This document shows, in pieces, positions 55,496 to 64,000 of a DNA stretch of 64,000 nucleotides. Position numbers and translations under genes: made by a program. Within the stretch, counting starts at the first letter, position 1, and the number at the start of each line of letters is the position of its first letter. Origin of the DNA: Halalkalibacter alkalisediminis (GTDB lineage: Bacteria > Bacillota > Bacilli > Bacillales > Bacillaceae_D); NCBI RefSeq assembly GCF_028610705.1, contig NZ_JAQQWT010000006.1, forward strand, positions 1 through 64,000, read 5' to 3'. The notes under the pieces were generated by a model. It did no database searches, was not told where the DNA came from, and saw only the letters and a list, made by a program, of their open reading frames with translations.

Positions 55496-56776
55496 TTATA
55501 ATCCCATCTCTTTAGCTTGTATTCTGAGGTCCTCTCTGAATTTCGGATGAGCAATATTAATTAAAGCTTCAGCCCGTTCTCGGACCGTCTTTCCTCGCAA
55601 TTGCGCTACTCCATATTCAGTAACGACATAATCTACATCATTTTTTGACGTTGATACGACAGATCCTTTTGCTAAGGTTGGAACAATCTTAGAAATCGTT
55701 CCTTCTTTTGCTGTCGAGTGCAAACAGATAATCCCCTTTCCGTTCGCGGCCATACGAGCACCTATTCCAAAATCCCCTTGACCGCCCGTTGAAGAGTAAT
55801 ATCGACCTCCAATTGACTCAGAATTACACTGGCCAAAGAAGTCTACTTCTATCGTAGCATTTATTGTCACCAACTGATCAATTTCCGAAATAAAACAGCT
55901 CGCATTCGTTTGATCAACCGGATACATCTGAACTTGCTCGTTGTTATGAATAAAGTCATACAACCTGTTTGTCCCGTAAGCAAATGTCGCTGTCATACTC
56001 CCAGGATGTAAGGGGTTCTTTGCATTCGTAACAGCACCTGACTCAAATAGATCAACGACTTTGTCAGGGATCATCTCGGTAAAAATAGTTAGATCTTTGT
56101 GATTAATTAAAAAATTCATTATCGCATTCGGAATCGCACCAAACCCAATTTGAAGCACGTCTCCATTTTGAATCATCGAGGCGACTTTCCTACCTATAAT
56201 CTCATCCTCTTCTCTCAAAGGAATTTCAGGTGTTACCGGTAGTCGTTCATGATGTTCAAAAATAACATCCACATCTGAGATATGAATATGATTCTCCCCA
56301 TACGTGTAAGGCATAAATTGATTGACTTCAAGGATTATTTTTTTGGCATGTGGTAATAATGTGGAGATATAATCACAATTAGTACCAAGTGAAAAATAAC
56401 CCTCACTATTCATCGGCGATACGGTAGCCATAACAACAAGGTTTTCCGAGATCTGTTTAAGTATAGCTGGTAAATCTGAGAAGTGATTGGGCAATAAATC
56501 GATCTCCTTATCATAAAAAGCTCTACGCTCGTCCTTATTTAAAAACATCGAAATGACTTTTACTTTTTCAGGTTCCATTTCGACAACCGGATACAAAGAT
56601 AACATTTGAAATAATCGATTACCTTTTAATTTAGGATGATTGGGTAGCGCCTTAATTAGCGTGGCTGGTTCCCCTACCGCAAGTGGTACCACAATATCTT
56701 CATTAGGTTCAATGATTAATACTGCATCTAGGGCACTAGATGCTTGTTTCTCTTTGTATATTTGTTGAACATCCAT
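55496..56776 (-). CDS. Acetyl-CoA hydrolase/transferase family protein
   Basis: This 426-residue CoA-transferase begins at ATG 56776 after TAGGAGG. The C-terminal half has DFFGQCNSESIGGRYYSSTGGQGDF, where the Glu of NSES is the catalytic nucleophile seen in Cat1 and 4-hydroxybutyrate CoA-transferases, and GTISKIVPTLAKGSVVST. It exchanges or hydrolyses acetyl-CoA or related acyl-CoA. Substrate is unknown. Confidence 0.9.
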   Translation of the reverse strand: MDVQQIYKEKQASSALDAVLIIEPNEDIVVPLAVGEPATLIKALPNHPKLKGNRLFQMLSLYPVVEMEPEKVKVISMFLNKDERRAFYDKEIDLLPNHFSDLPAILKQISENLVVMATVSPMNSEGYFSLGTNCDYISTLLPHAKKIILEVNQFMPYTYGENHIHISDVDVIFEHHERLPVTPEIPLREEDEIIGRKVASMIQNGDVLQIGFGAIPNAIMNFLINHKDLTIFTEMIPDKVVDLFESGAVTNAKNPLHPGSMTATFAYGTNRLYDFIHNNEQVQMYPVDQTNASCFISEIDQLVTINATIEVDFFGQCNSESIGGRYYSSTGGQGDFGIGARMAANGKGIICLHSTAKEGTISKIVPTLAKGSVVSTSKNDVDYVVTEYGVAQLRGKTVRERAEALINIAHPKFREDLRIQAKEMGL

Positions 56777-56978
56777 TTTATTCCTCCTATCCGAAAAACT
56801 GATTTGTGTAAAAGAGAAAAAACGTGAATCATTCATTTTTATTTTCATTCATGAAATCTTACTCTCCAACGAATAATAATACTATGAATTCAAGTTCGTT
56901 TCCACGTATTATTTGTTTAATATAGTGTCTACAGTTGATTAAACTATATTCAAGACGGGAACGTAAGGAGGGCTCCAT

Positions 56979-57962
56979 ATGTCTACCCGAAAGAGGATAA
57001 GAAGAAAAAACAAAAAGTCAGTTATTAAAAAACTTTTCATTTCAACCATTATTGCTATTGCACTTATTCTGTTCACAATAGGAAGTTACGTCTATTTACA
57101 ATATGAAGCTGGAAAATCACTCTCAGAAAACCAACTTTCCGAGGCTAGTGAAACACCTACGATCCCAAAAAAACATTCTACTAAGAAAATATTATCGACA
57201 AATGAACCTGAGAATAATGCACCAATAAATGTGTTGTTAGTTGGTGTCGATAAATTAAATAATGGGTTAGCTCGAACAGACACCATTATGATAGCTCAAT
57301 ATAATCCGTTAAATGGCGATAGCAAAGTCGCTTCCATTATGCGAGATTCATACGTTGAAGTACCCGGTCGTTCAAATAATAAAATAAATGCATCGTTTGC
57401 ATTTGGAGGCGTCGATTTACTACGAGAAACCATTAGGCATAATTTCGGTTTAGACATCCATTACTATGCGTTAATTAATTTTGAAGGTTTCATTCATTTA
57501 GTTGATACAATCGCACCTAATGGCATTACGGTTTTGACCGAAGAACAAATGTATGATCCAAACAACTCGATCAAATTTCAACCAGGTGAACATGTATTAG
57601 ACGGGGTAAATACATTAAATTATGTACGATTTCGTAAAGATCGAGAAAATGACTTTGGACGTGTCCGCCGGCAACAAGAAGTATTAAATCTGCTTAAAAA
57701 TGAACTTTTCACTTTATCAGGAATTAGTAAAATACCAAAACTAACTGGAATGATTGAACCCCACCTTGACACAAATATTCAAACGTCTAAACTTCTTAGT
57801 CTTGGGCGTGATGTCGTCCTTAATCCCATTGATGAGATCAAAACGCTTCGTATTCCTATAGATGGTAGTTTTAAAGATGCTTATTATCAGCATGCTGGCT
57901 CCGTTTTACAGATGGATTTAGAAGAGAACCAAAAAGCTATTCAGGAATTCTTCTCTAACTAA
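56979..57962 (+). CDS. LytR-CpsA-Psr (LCP) family cell-wall polymer ligase
   Basis: This 327-residue protein has a basic N-terminus, one transmembrane helix (about 20-42) and an extracytoplasmic LCP domain (about 80-310). Signatures are LLVGVDKLNNGLARTDTIMIAQ, MRDSYVEVPG and YVRFRKDRENDFGRVRRQQEVL, whose Arg/Asp residues bind the polyprenyl phosphate. LCP proteins transfer teichoic acids or capsular polymers to peptidoglycan. AAGGAGGG precedes ATG 56979. The precise paralogue (TagT, U or V type) is not resolved. Confidence 0.9.
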   Translation: MSTRKRIRRKNKKSVIKKLFISTIIAIALILFTIGSYVYLQYEAGKSLSENQLSEASETPTIPKKHSTKKILSTNEPENNAPINVLLVGVDKLNNGLARTDTIMIAQYNPLNGDSKVASIMRDSYVEVPGRSNNKINASFAFGGVDLLRETIRHNFGLDIHYYALINFEGFIHLVDTIAPNGITVLTEEQMYDPNNSIKFQPGEHVLDGVNTLNYVRFRKDRENDFGRVRRQQEVLNLLKNELFTLSGISKIPKLTGMIEPHLDTNIQTSKLLSLGRDVVLNPIDEIKTLRIPIDGSFKDAYYQHAGSVLQMDLEENQKAIQEFFSN

Positions 57963-57994
57963 CAACTGACAACTTAAGCAGCCTTTATAATCGA

Positions 57995-58053
57995 AAAAAG
58001 CTGACTCGCTTGAATTCTTTTTAAGAAAAGAACTCGATTGAGTCAGCCTTTTT
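57995..58053. terminator. Bidirectional terminator
   Basis: AAAAAAGCTGACTC and GAGTCAGCCTTTTT flank an internal AT-rich arm. It serves both the LCP gene and convergent fabF. Confidence 0.7.
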
Positions 58054-58054
58054 A

Positions 58055-59296
58055 TTACTCGGTATATTCTTTAAAAACAAGTGTAGCGTTATGCCCACCA
58101 AACCCAAGAGAGTTGCTTACCGCAGCTCGTACACGTTGCTTGCGCGCTTCATTAGGTACATAATCTAGATCGCAATCTGGATCAGGTGTTTCATAGTTAA
58201 TCGTTGGAGGAATAATCCCTTCTTGAATCGCCTTAACAGAGAAGATTGCTTCTACTGCACCAGCTGCCCCTAAAAGATGTCCAGTCATCGATTTTGTAGA
58301 ACTCACAGCCATTTTATAAGCATGGTCACCAAAAACTGCTTTGGCAGCCATCGTTTCAAATTTATCATTGTAAGGTGTACTTGTTCCATGTGCATTTAAA
58401 TAATCGATTTCTGTCGGTGCAAGACCCGCATCATCGATAGCTTGCTTCATTGCCCTTGCTCCACCTTCTCCTTCAGGTGCAGGAGCAGTTAAATGATGTG
58501 CATCGCCCGTTGCTCCGTATCCAACAACTTCAGCATAAATCGTTGCTCCACGCTTTTTTGCAGATTCTAAGCTTTCAATAATCAAAATACCAGCACCCTC
58601 ACCCATGACAAAGCCATCACGATTTGCATCGAATGGGCGTGAAGCTGTTGCTGGGTCTTCACTAGTTGAAACAGCTTTAGCAGAACAGAAACCTGCTACT
58701 GCCATATTTGTAATCGGAGCCTCAGAACCACCTGTGATCATGATATCAGCATCTCCACGTTGAATGACCTTGAAAGCATCACCAATTGAATTAGTTCCCG
58801 ATGCACAAGCAGTAACCGAACATGAGTTAATTCCTTTTGCACCTGTAATAATGGAAACTTGCCCAGAGGCCATATCAGGAATCATCATTGGTACAAAAAA
58901 TGGACTTACACGACGATGCCCTTTTTCAAGGAATTGACGGAAATTATGCTCATACGTTTCCATCCCACCGATTCCAGAACCAATCCAGACCCCGACTCTA
59001 GGTGCAATATCTTCCGTTATTTCAAGGTTTGCATCTTTTAATGCCATCAAGGAGGCCGCTACAGCAAATTGTGTAAAGCGGTCCATTTTTCTTGCTTCCT
59101 TCTTATCAACAAAATCACCAGGTTCAAAATCACAAATTTCAGCTGCGACTTTCATCGGAAATTCCTCTGCAGGTACTCTTGTTAGAGGGCCTACCCCGGA
59201 TTTTCCTGCAATTAAATTTTGCCAGCTTGTTGCAACGTCAAGACCTAAAGGAGTTACAGCTCCCATTCCTGTTACTACGACACGTTTTTTTTCCAC
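58055..59296 (-). CDS. fabF: Beta-ketoacyl-ACP synthase II (FabF)
   Basis: This 413-residue condensing enzyme elongates acyl-ACP with malonyl-ACP. The nucleophilic Cys is in TACASGTNS near residue 163, with His residues in NAHGTST and [12 protein letters not shown] 59296 follows AAAGGAGAG and gives exactly the B. subtilis length (413). It lies 48 bases after fabH in one operon under the FapR site. Confidence 0.96.
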   Translation of the reverse strand: MEKKRVVVTGMGAVTPLGLDVATSWQNLIAGKSGVGPLTRVPAEEFPMKVAAEICDFEPGDFVDKKEARKMDRFTQFAVAASLMALKDANLEITEDIAPRVGVWIGSGIGGMETYEHNFRQFLEKGHRRVSPFFVPMMIPDMASGQVSIITGAKGINSCSVTACASGTNSIGDAFKVIQRGDADIMITGGSEAPITNMAVAGFCSAKAVSTSEDPATASRPFDANRDGFVMGEGAGILIIESLESAKKRGATIYAEVVGYGATGDAHHLTAPAPEGEGGARAMKQAIDDAGLAPTEIDYLNAHGTSTPYNDKFETMAAKAVFGDHAYKMAVSSTKSMTGHLLGAAGAVEAIFSVKAIQEGIIPPTINYETPDPDCDLDYVPNEARKQRVRAAVSNSLGFGGHNATLVFKEYTE

Positions 59297-59344
59297 GAAT
59301 GTTCTCTCCTTTGCGTTCAATTAATGTATCTCGTACCTTTTTGA

Positions 59345-60283
59345 TTACTTACCCCATCTAATAGCAACAGAACCCCAAACTAGCCCTGCTCCAAAACCAA
59401 CTAATACTAGGACATCTCCATCCTTAATCTTACCACTTTGTAACTCATCGACCAAAGCCATTGGAATCGATGCAGAAGACGTATTTCCATATTTATGAAC
59501 GGTCTTCGACATCTTTTCAATTGGAAGATCCAAACGTTGTCTAGACGCTTCCATGATCCTTATATTCGCTTGGTGAGGAACAAGAAAGTCACAATCTTCT
59601 TTTGTTAATCCAGCTTTTTCAAGAACTCTTAACGCAGAATCACCCATTTGACGAACGGCAAATTTAAACACTTCGCGACCATTCATTTCCAAGAAAGGTC
59701 CTTGTTTATTAATATGCATGGCCCCTGAACCATCAGCTCCTAGTTCGAACGCTAAAATACCCTTATCATCAGAAACAGGTCCCAGAACCGCAGCACCTGC
59801 ACCATCTCCGAACAATACCGCCGTATTACGGTCTTCAAAGTTAGTAATTTTCGATAGCTTCTCTACACCGACCACCAGAATATATTTGTACGCGCCATTT
59901 TCAATAAATTGTTGACCTGTAGCCAACCCGTAAATAAAACCGGCACAAGCAGCACTAATATCCATTGCAGCGGCTTTCGTTGCACCAAGACGATGTTGAA
60001 TCATCGCCGACACACTCGGAAAAGCCATGTCCGGGGTAACAGTTGCCACTAAAATCAAATCAATTTCCTCAGCTGAAAGTTCAGCCTGCTCTAATGCGTT
60101 CTTAGCAGCCAAATAGGCCATATCAGAACTATCTATATCTTTAGGGGCAAATCGTCTTTCCTCTATTCCAGTTCTTGTTCTTATCCACTCATCATTTGTA
60201 TCCATTTTTTTTTCTAAATCAGCATTCGTAACAAGTTCTTCTCCTATATAACTACCCATACCAAAGATTCCAGCTTTTGTCAT
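59345..60283 (-). CDS. fabH: Beta-ketoacyl-ACP synthase III (FabH)
   Basis: This 312-residue enzyme initiates fatty acid synthesis from acyl-CoA and malonyl-ACP. Catalytic residues are the Cys in SAACAGF near 112, His in HQANIRI and Asn in GNTSSAS. ATG 60283 follows GGGGAATG and gives the FabHA length (312). An upstream FapR box regulates the operon. In Bacillus it sets branched-chain primer choice. Confidence 0.96.
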   Translation of the reverse strand: MTKAGIFGMGSYIGEELVTNADLEKKMDTNDEWIRTRTGIEERRFAPKDIDSSDMAYLAAKNALEQAELSAEEIDLILVATVTPDMAFPSVSAMIQHRLGATKAAAMDISAACAGFIYGLATGQQFIENGAYKYILVVGVEKLSKITNFEDRNTAVLFGDGAGAAVLGPVSDDKGILAFELGADGSGAMHINKQGPFLEMNGREVFKFAVRQMGDSALRVLEKAGLTKEDCDFLVPHQANIRIMEASRQRLDLPIEKMSKTVHKYGNTSSASIPMALVDELQSGKIKDGDVLVLVGFGAGLVWGSVAIRWGK

Positions 60284-60329
60284 TTTCACATTCCCCTTTC
60301 GCGATTCACACACGATTGTTTGGGCTTAT

Positions 60330-60348
60330 ATTAGTACCTGATACTAAT
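60330..60348. promoter_or_regulatory. FapR operator upstream of fabH-fabF
   Basis: ATTAGTACCTGATACTAAT at 60330-60348 equals the FapR operator consensus. It is 47 bases ahead of the fabH start. The sister site is at 6055. Confidence 0.92.
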
Positions 60349-60466
60349 TTTAACTCATCTTGTAACCACTGTCTATATTTAACCCTTGAAATAGGCCTTA
60401 GTCTTTACACAGAGAAAGAGAACGACCCATACAATACTAGGGAAGTATAGAAAAGGAGGAAAAAAA

Positions 60467-60799
60467 ATGAGTGAAGAACCAAAACATCAAACACAAAGTG
60501 ATTTTTTTTCAGATTTAATGTTCGGTCGTCGTCCCATGCCACCTGAACAAGAAGATGCCAATCAAGCAACATTCGAAGCGAATGCGAATTCTGAAAACCC
60601 TTCTTCTTCCAAGGAACCGCAATCGAACGAAAACAAACAACCCGATCAACTAGAGAGTATTTTTGCCCTTGTCCAATCACTTGGTCCAGTCATTGATAAA
60701 TTAGCTCCACTAGCCGGAGCCGTTTCTTCTTACTTTAATAAAAATAAAAAAGAAGAAACAACCAAAACTGACTCTAAGAAAAAGAACGCTAACGATTAA
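60467..60799 (+). CDS. Hypothetical acidic/disordered protein
   Basis: ATG 60467 follows AAAAGGAGG. This 110-residue protein has a disordered acidic N-terminal half (NQATFEANANSENPSSSKEPQ) and a short amphipathic stretch LESIFALVQSLGPVIDKLAPLAGAVSSYF (about 62-90) before a Lys-rich tail. It is divergent from fabH. Function unknown; the hydrophobic stretch could associate with membrane. Confidence 0.65.
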   Translation: MSEEPKHQTQSDFFSDLMFGRRPMPPEQEDANQATFEANANSENPSSSKEPQSNENKQPDQLESIFALVQSLGPVIDKLAPLAGAVSSYFNKNKKEETTKTDSKKKNAND

Positions 60800-60813
60800 T
60801 GTTAGCGTTTTTC
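60784..60813 (+). terminator. Terminator overlapping hypothetical gene end
   Basis: AACGCTAAC pairs with GTTAGCGTT across a 7-base loop and TTT follows. Confidence 0.8.
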
Positions 60814-60836
60814 CTTAAAATTCTCTAAATAAAGAA

Positions 60837-61157
60837 TCAATCTTCTTTTTGTAATTCTTCCATTAAATCGTTAAAAAATCCATCAAGTTGTTGCATAAAT
60901 TTGGTTTCTTCTTCTGTTTTAGGTTCCATTTCCTTTACTTCACTATAGGTTTGTAAAAAACCTTCTAAATCACCTGTACGGATTTGCGCAAGGCTATAAG
61001 AGGCAAATAGACGGATATGTGGGGCTTGACTTCTTCTCATTAACTCGATAAAAGGTTGCAATTTTTTGATCGCTTCTGTATCACGCTTTTCTTTTACTAG
61101 CTGGAATCCTTCTTTCATTTCTTGTGCAAATACTTTTAATTTCTCTGTCTTTTCCAT
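60837..61157 (-). CDS. Hypothetical helical protein, TPR-like
   Basis: This 106-residue helical protein has repeated A/L-rich pairs (FAQEMKEGFQLVKEKRDTEAIKKLQPFIELMR) reminiscent of tetratricopeptide helices, and an acidic C-terminus. AGGAGGAG precedes ATG 61157. It lies downstream of comZ on the same strand. Function unknown. Confidence 0.65.
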   Translation of the reverse strand: MEKTEKLKVFAQEMKEGFQLVKEKRDTEAIKKLQPFIELMRRSQAPHIRLFASYSLAQIRTGDLEGFLQTYSEVKEMEPKTEEETKFMQQLDGFFNDLMEELQKED

Positions 61158-61215
61158 CTAATCTCCTCCTCTAAATCGGCAACGCGCAAGATGTATAACA
61201 AGGATTTGAATCATC

Positions 61216-61257
61216 CCAAAAACAAAAGCTCGGTCCGAACATGAATTCGGTCGAGCT
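61216..61257 (-). terminator. Terminator of comZ
   Basis: On the minus strand AGCTCG.CCGAA pairs with TTCGG.CGAGCT and TTTTGTTTTTG follows. Confidence 0.75.
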
Positions 61258-61281
61258 ACTATGTATTCTTATTTAATTTAC

Positions 61282-61467
61282 CTATTCACTTGCTTCGTTT
61301 TTCCCCAATTCATAAGCCTCATTCATAACATTAAGCAATAATTCCAACATCGGCTGTAGATCTTCCATGTTTAACTCAATCCCTTTATCATCAAGGAATT
61401 TCTTTCCGTCCGGAAGGTGTTTCATAGCAATTTGCATAAATTTCATATTCATTTCAGGATTATTCAC
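61282..61467 (-). CDS. comZ: Competence regulator ComZ
   Basis: GTG 61467 follows CGAGGTGGA. The 61-residue product has FMQIAMKHLPDGKKFLDDKGIELNMEDLQPML and ends AYELGKNEASE, closely matching B. subtilis ComZ (63). ComZ represses comG. It lies 68 bases after med on the same strand, the med-comZ arrangement of B. subtilis. Confidence 0.9.
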   Translation of the reverse strand: MNNPEMNMKFMQIAMKHLPDGKKFLDDKGIELNMEDLQPMLELLLNVMNEAYELGKNEASE

Positions 61468-61535
61468 AATTATCCACCTCGTTCTCTGATCTATCACCAT
61501 TACCATACTATGACAAACTACATAAAAGCAAGTCC

Positions 61536-62492
61536 TTACAAAAACGGTTCAGTCGGTAGCTCTCCCGTTTCCATATAAACCCTTACCGCTTCTTCAATCT
61601 TCTGCTTTAGCTCCTCCGGTACTTTTGTACTAAAGGCTCCTAAACTAATAACTCCATCTGCAAAGTCAAATTGTAAATTACCCGTTTCTAATTGCTGCTT
61701 ATAATAGAGTTCTGCAATTAGTTCATATAAGTGGTCGACATGCTGCACGGTACTTGTTAACACAGTGCTTTCACCTAAATCAGATTGGTCCCCAACAAAA
61801 CCGATAGCGTACAAGCCTTCTTTTCTGGCCTCTTCAATTACTTGAACGTGATATCCGTCACCAGCAGGATAAAATACATCTACACCAACATCTTTTAACT
61901 GTTCAAAATAACTTAATGCTTTTTCACTATCTGCCCAATCTTCTACATAATTCACATGTGCATTCGAATTGCCATAAAGAGCAGCACCCGCTTCAAATCC
62001 TTTAATCTCCGGTTGCCAAGGGAAGGCCGCAATGGCTCCTACATGTCCTGTTTCAGACATGGCAGCTGCCACCATTCCAGCAAAATACCCCATTGCATAA
62101 CTATTAAAATGGAGGCTCGTTACATTCGTTCCCTCTACCTCGCCATTAAAACTAACGAAATGAACATCTGGGTAATCAGGTGCGATTTCAGTGAAGAATT
62201 CTGCAAAAAATCTTCCGTGCCCAAAAATAAGCTTGACGTCATCCGTAACAAATTCTTCAATAGCTTTTGTCACCTTTGGCTCTGTATTCATATCTTCTTT
62301 AAACGTGACTTCTACATTCAGATTGGAATGAATGTTTAACAAACCTTGATAGCCTTTGCTGTTCCAACCTTGGTCATCTATCGTATCTTCTAGTAACAAG
62401 CCAACTCTATTTATAGAGCTTGTATTCGCATCGGCACAACCAATCAGCAAAATTGCTAATAGTAATAATAGTATTCCTCGTTGAATAGACAT
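61536..62492 (-). CDS. med: Med/BMP-family lipoprotein
   Basis: ATG 62492 follows GGGAGAG. The 318-residue product has a signal peptide with lipobox LIGC (Cys near residue 19), and a periplasmic-binding-like domain with GLLLEDTIDDQGWNSKGYQGL, which is a BMP/Med signature. B. subtilis Med (317) stimulates comK expression. The comZ gene follows. Nucleoside binding is possible by family. Confidence 0.87.
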   Translation of the reverse strand: MSIQRGILLLLLAILLIGCADANTSSINRVGLLLEDTIDDQGWNSKGYQGLLNIHSNLNVEVTFKEDMNTEPKVTKAIEEFVTDDVKLIFGHGRFFAEFFTEIAPDYPDVHFVSFNGEVEGTNVTSLHFNSYAMGYFAGMVAAAMSETGHVGAIAAFPWQPEIKGFEAGAALYGNSNAHVNYVEDWADSEKALSYFEQLKDVGVDVFYPAGDGYHVQVIEEARKEGLYAIGFVGDQSDLGESTVLTSTVQHVDHLYELIAELYYKQQLETGNLQFDFADGVISLGAFSTKVPEELKQKIEEAVRVYMETGELPTEPFL

Positions 62493-62742
62493 GTTGACAC
62501 TCTCCCTATATGTTTGCACCTTATATTATAAAACATTTCCCCTACAAATTTCCCTAACTTTTTACTTTTTCACACTATTCCTGTCCTTTTATTCGTTAAT
62601 CGTATGTTCATTTCCTCTATAACTTGCTTTTTATCTTCAACTTGTAATATGATTGTAATCTTTTTTGAAAGAAGGTGAAACATCTCGGCAACACTGATAT
62701 AATGAACCGAGACAATCTGAAGTAAAAAGTGAGGACCAAATT

Positions 62743-64000
62743 ATGAATTATAAACAAGCCGTTCAGTCGCGCCGTACCTTTGCGATTATTTCCCATCCAG
62801 ATGCCGGGAAAACAACTTTAACTGAGAAATTACTTTTATTCGGAGGCGCCATTAGAGAAGCCGGTTCGGTTAAAGGGAAGAAAACTTCCAAACATGCCAT
62901 GAGTGATTGGATGGAGATTGAAAAACAACGTGGAATCTCCGTTACGAGTTCCGTTCTTGAATTTGAATATGACGGATATCATGTGAACATTCTCGATACT
63001 CCTGGGCATGAAGATTTTAGTGAAGATACTTATCGTACATTAACTGCAGCCGATTCTGCTGCAATGTTAATTGACGCTGCAAAAGGGGTAGAAGCACAAA
63101 CAAAGAAATTATTTAAAGTTTGTAAAATGCGTGGAATTCCCATCTTCACCTTTATGAACAAGCTAGACCGTCAAGGAAGAGACCCTTTTGAATTAATGGA
63201 AGAGCTTGAAGACCTTCTAGGGATTCGCTCTTATCCAATGGGTTGGCCAATTGGAATGGGGCAGTCCTTTTCTGGAGTATATGATCGTCACAATAAAAAA
63301 TTGGAATTGTACAACCCAGAAAACCCTAAAGAAATTGATGTGATTCAACTAGAGGGACCTGATGATCCTAAGTTAGATGAAGCTATTAATGATGAAGGTC
63401 TTGTTGCTCAATTTCGCGAAGAACTTGAATTACTAGATGTCGCAGGAGATGAATTTGATGCAGAATTGATTGCACAAGGCCAACTTACTCCTATCTTTTT
63501 CGGAAGTGCAATCTCTAGTTTTGGTGTACAAACATTTTTAGAGCATTATCTCAATCTCTCGCCTTCTCCTACACCTAGAGAAAGTTCTAAAGGGATTATT
63601 GAACCATTAACACATACTGCCTTTTCAGGTTTCATCTTCAAAATCCAAGCTAATATGAATCCTGCACATCGGGATCGTATCGCGTTTTTAAGAATCACAT
63701 CTGGAAAGTTTGAACGTGGAATGAACGTTAAACACGTCCGAATTGGGAAGAACTTAAAATTATCACAACCTACTCAATTTTTAGCTCAAAGTCGAAGCAT
63801 AATTGATGAAGCTTATGCAGGTGACATCATCGGATTATTTGATCCAGGTACTTTCAGAATAGGAGACACCTTAGTCGAAGGAGAGGGTTTTGAATTTGAT
63901 GAGATGCCTCATTTCTCACCTGAATTCTTTAGTGCGATTACCGTTAAAGAAGCACTCAAACATAAATCATTTGAAAAAGGACTTCAGCAATTAACGGAAG
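62743..64000 (+). CDS. prfC: Peptide chain release factor 3 (partial at 3' end)
   Basis: The frame is open to the window end, giving 419 codons of an expected ~525. GAGGA precedes ATG 62743. The GTPase motifs are [10 protein letters not shown] (residues 17-26), LDTPGHEDF near 83 and MNKLD near 137. The segment IKGFxF-like [22 protein letters not shown] matches the RF3 domain 2. RF3 recycles RF1 and RF2 after peptide release. The gene continues beyond the window. Confidence 0.93.
   Translation, partial: MNYKQAVQSRRTFAIISHPDAGKTTLTEKLLLFGGAIREAGSVKGKKTSKHAMSDWMEIEKQRGISVTSSVLEFEYDGYHVNILDTPGHEDFSEDTYRTLTAADSAAMLIDAAKGVEAQTKKLFKVCKMRGIPIFTFMNKLDRQGRDPFELMEELEDLLGIRSYPMGWPIGMGQSFSGVYDRHNKKLELYNPENPKEIDVIQLEGPDDPKLDEAINDEGLVAQFREELELLDVAGDEFDAELIAQGQLTPIFFGSAISSFGVQTFLEHYLNLSPSPTPRESSKGIIEPLTHTAFSGFIFKIQANMNPAHRDRIAFLRITSGKFERGMNVKHVRIGKNLKLSQPTQFLAQSRSIIDEAYAGDIIGLFDPGTFRIGDTLVEGEGFEFDEMPHFSPEFFSAITVKEALKHKSFEKGLQQLTE

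Overview
The window is a stretch of Bacillaceae chromosome. It is moderately AT-rich, uses strong AGGAGG-type Shine-Dalgarno sites and frequent GTG/TTG starts, and carries endospore genes (gerPABCDEF, a CotO-like coat protein, PrpE) together with Spx, SpxH, MecA, ComZ and Med. From left to right the gene order is largely the Bacillus subtilis yjcD-to-med block, written in reverse. Large antiporters and a two-enzyme-type tRNA nucleotidyltransferase point to the alkaliphilic Bacillus halodurans / Halalkalibacter side of the family; that placement is inference.

Layout. 1-5.2 kb: an HNH-endonuclease remnant, helicase YjcD, an HD hydrolase and three coat-type or unknown small proteins. 5.2-6.3 kb: fabI with a FapR operator, then a tiny zinc ribbon. 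6.3-10 kb: a CPA2 antiporter, prpE and a lipoprotein. 10-16 kb: relQ-nadF-rluD-like operon, yjbL, then yjbK, a lytic transglycosylase, truncated haemoglobin, spxH and a small membrane protein. 16.5-23.8 kb: pepF, coiA, cardiolipin synthase, mecA, the TerC-family gene yjbE and spx. 24-28.5 kb: an RND efflux pair placed between spx and yjbC. 28.5-35.2 kb: yjbC, a glycosidase-like secreted protein, hemolysin III, an HD protein, a manganese-riboswitch-controlled cation antiporter, a TlpA-type thioredoxin and small proteins. 35-39.7 kb: a lipid kinase, an uncharacterised dehydrogenase/aldolase pair and a diacylglycerol glycosyltransferase-like protein. 39.9-43.2 kb: trpS, yjbA, yjaZ. 43.4-46 kb: the complete gerP operon and an Hsp20-like protein. 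46-58 kb: topB, coaA, a carboxypeptidase, a LysM/SleB-type hydrolase, GNAT, a DHH-CBS-poly(A)-polymerase fusion, a CoA transferase and an LCP protein. 58-64 kb: fabF and fabH with a FapR box, comZ, med and the start of prfC, which runs off the window.

How the genes fit together. fabI and fabH-fabF carry near-identical FapR palindromes and so form one membrane-lipid regulon. Spx (the substrate regulator) and SpxH (its ClpXP adaptor) lie about 8 kb apart, with the ClpC adaptor MecA close to spx; with CoiA, Med and ComZ they make a competence and stress-proteolysis neighbourhood. GerP, CotO-like and PrpE concern spore coat and germination.

There is no CRISPR array, prophage, rRNA, recognisable tRNA or intact insertion sequence. 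The items most worth a second look are a family of structured dispersed repeats (about 16.2, 23.3, 45.4 and perhaps 52.8 kb), an unassigned leader with a perfect 20-bp inverted repeat at 34.6 kb, the dehydrogenase/aldolase-fusion operon at 36.2-38.5 kb, and the riboswitch at 32.7 kb.
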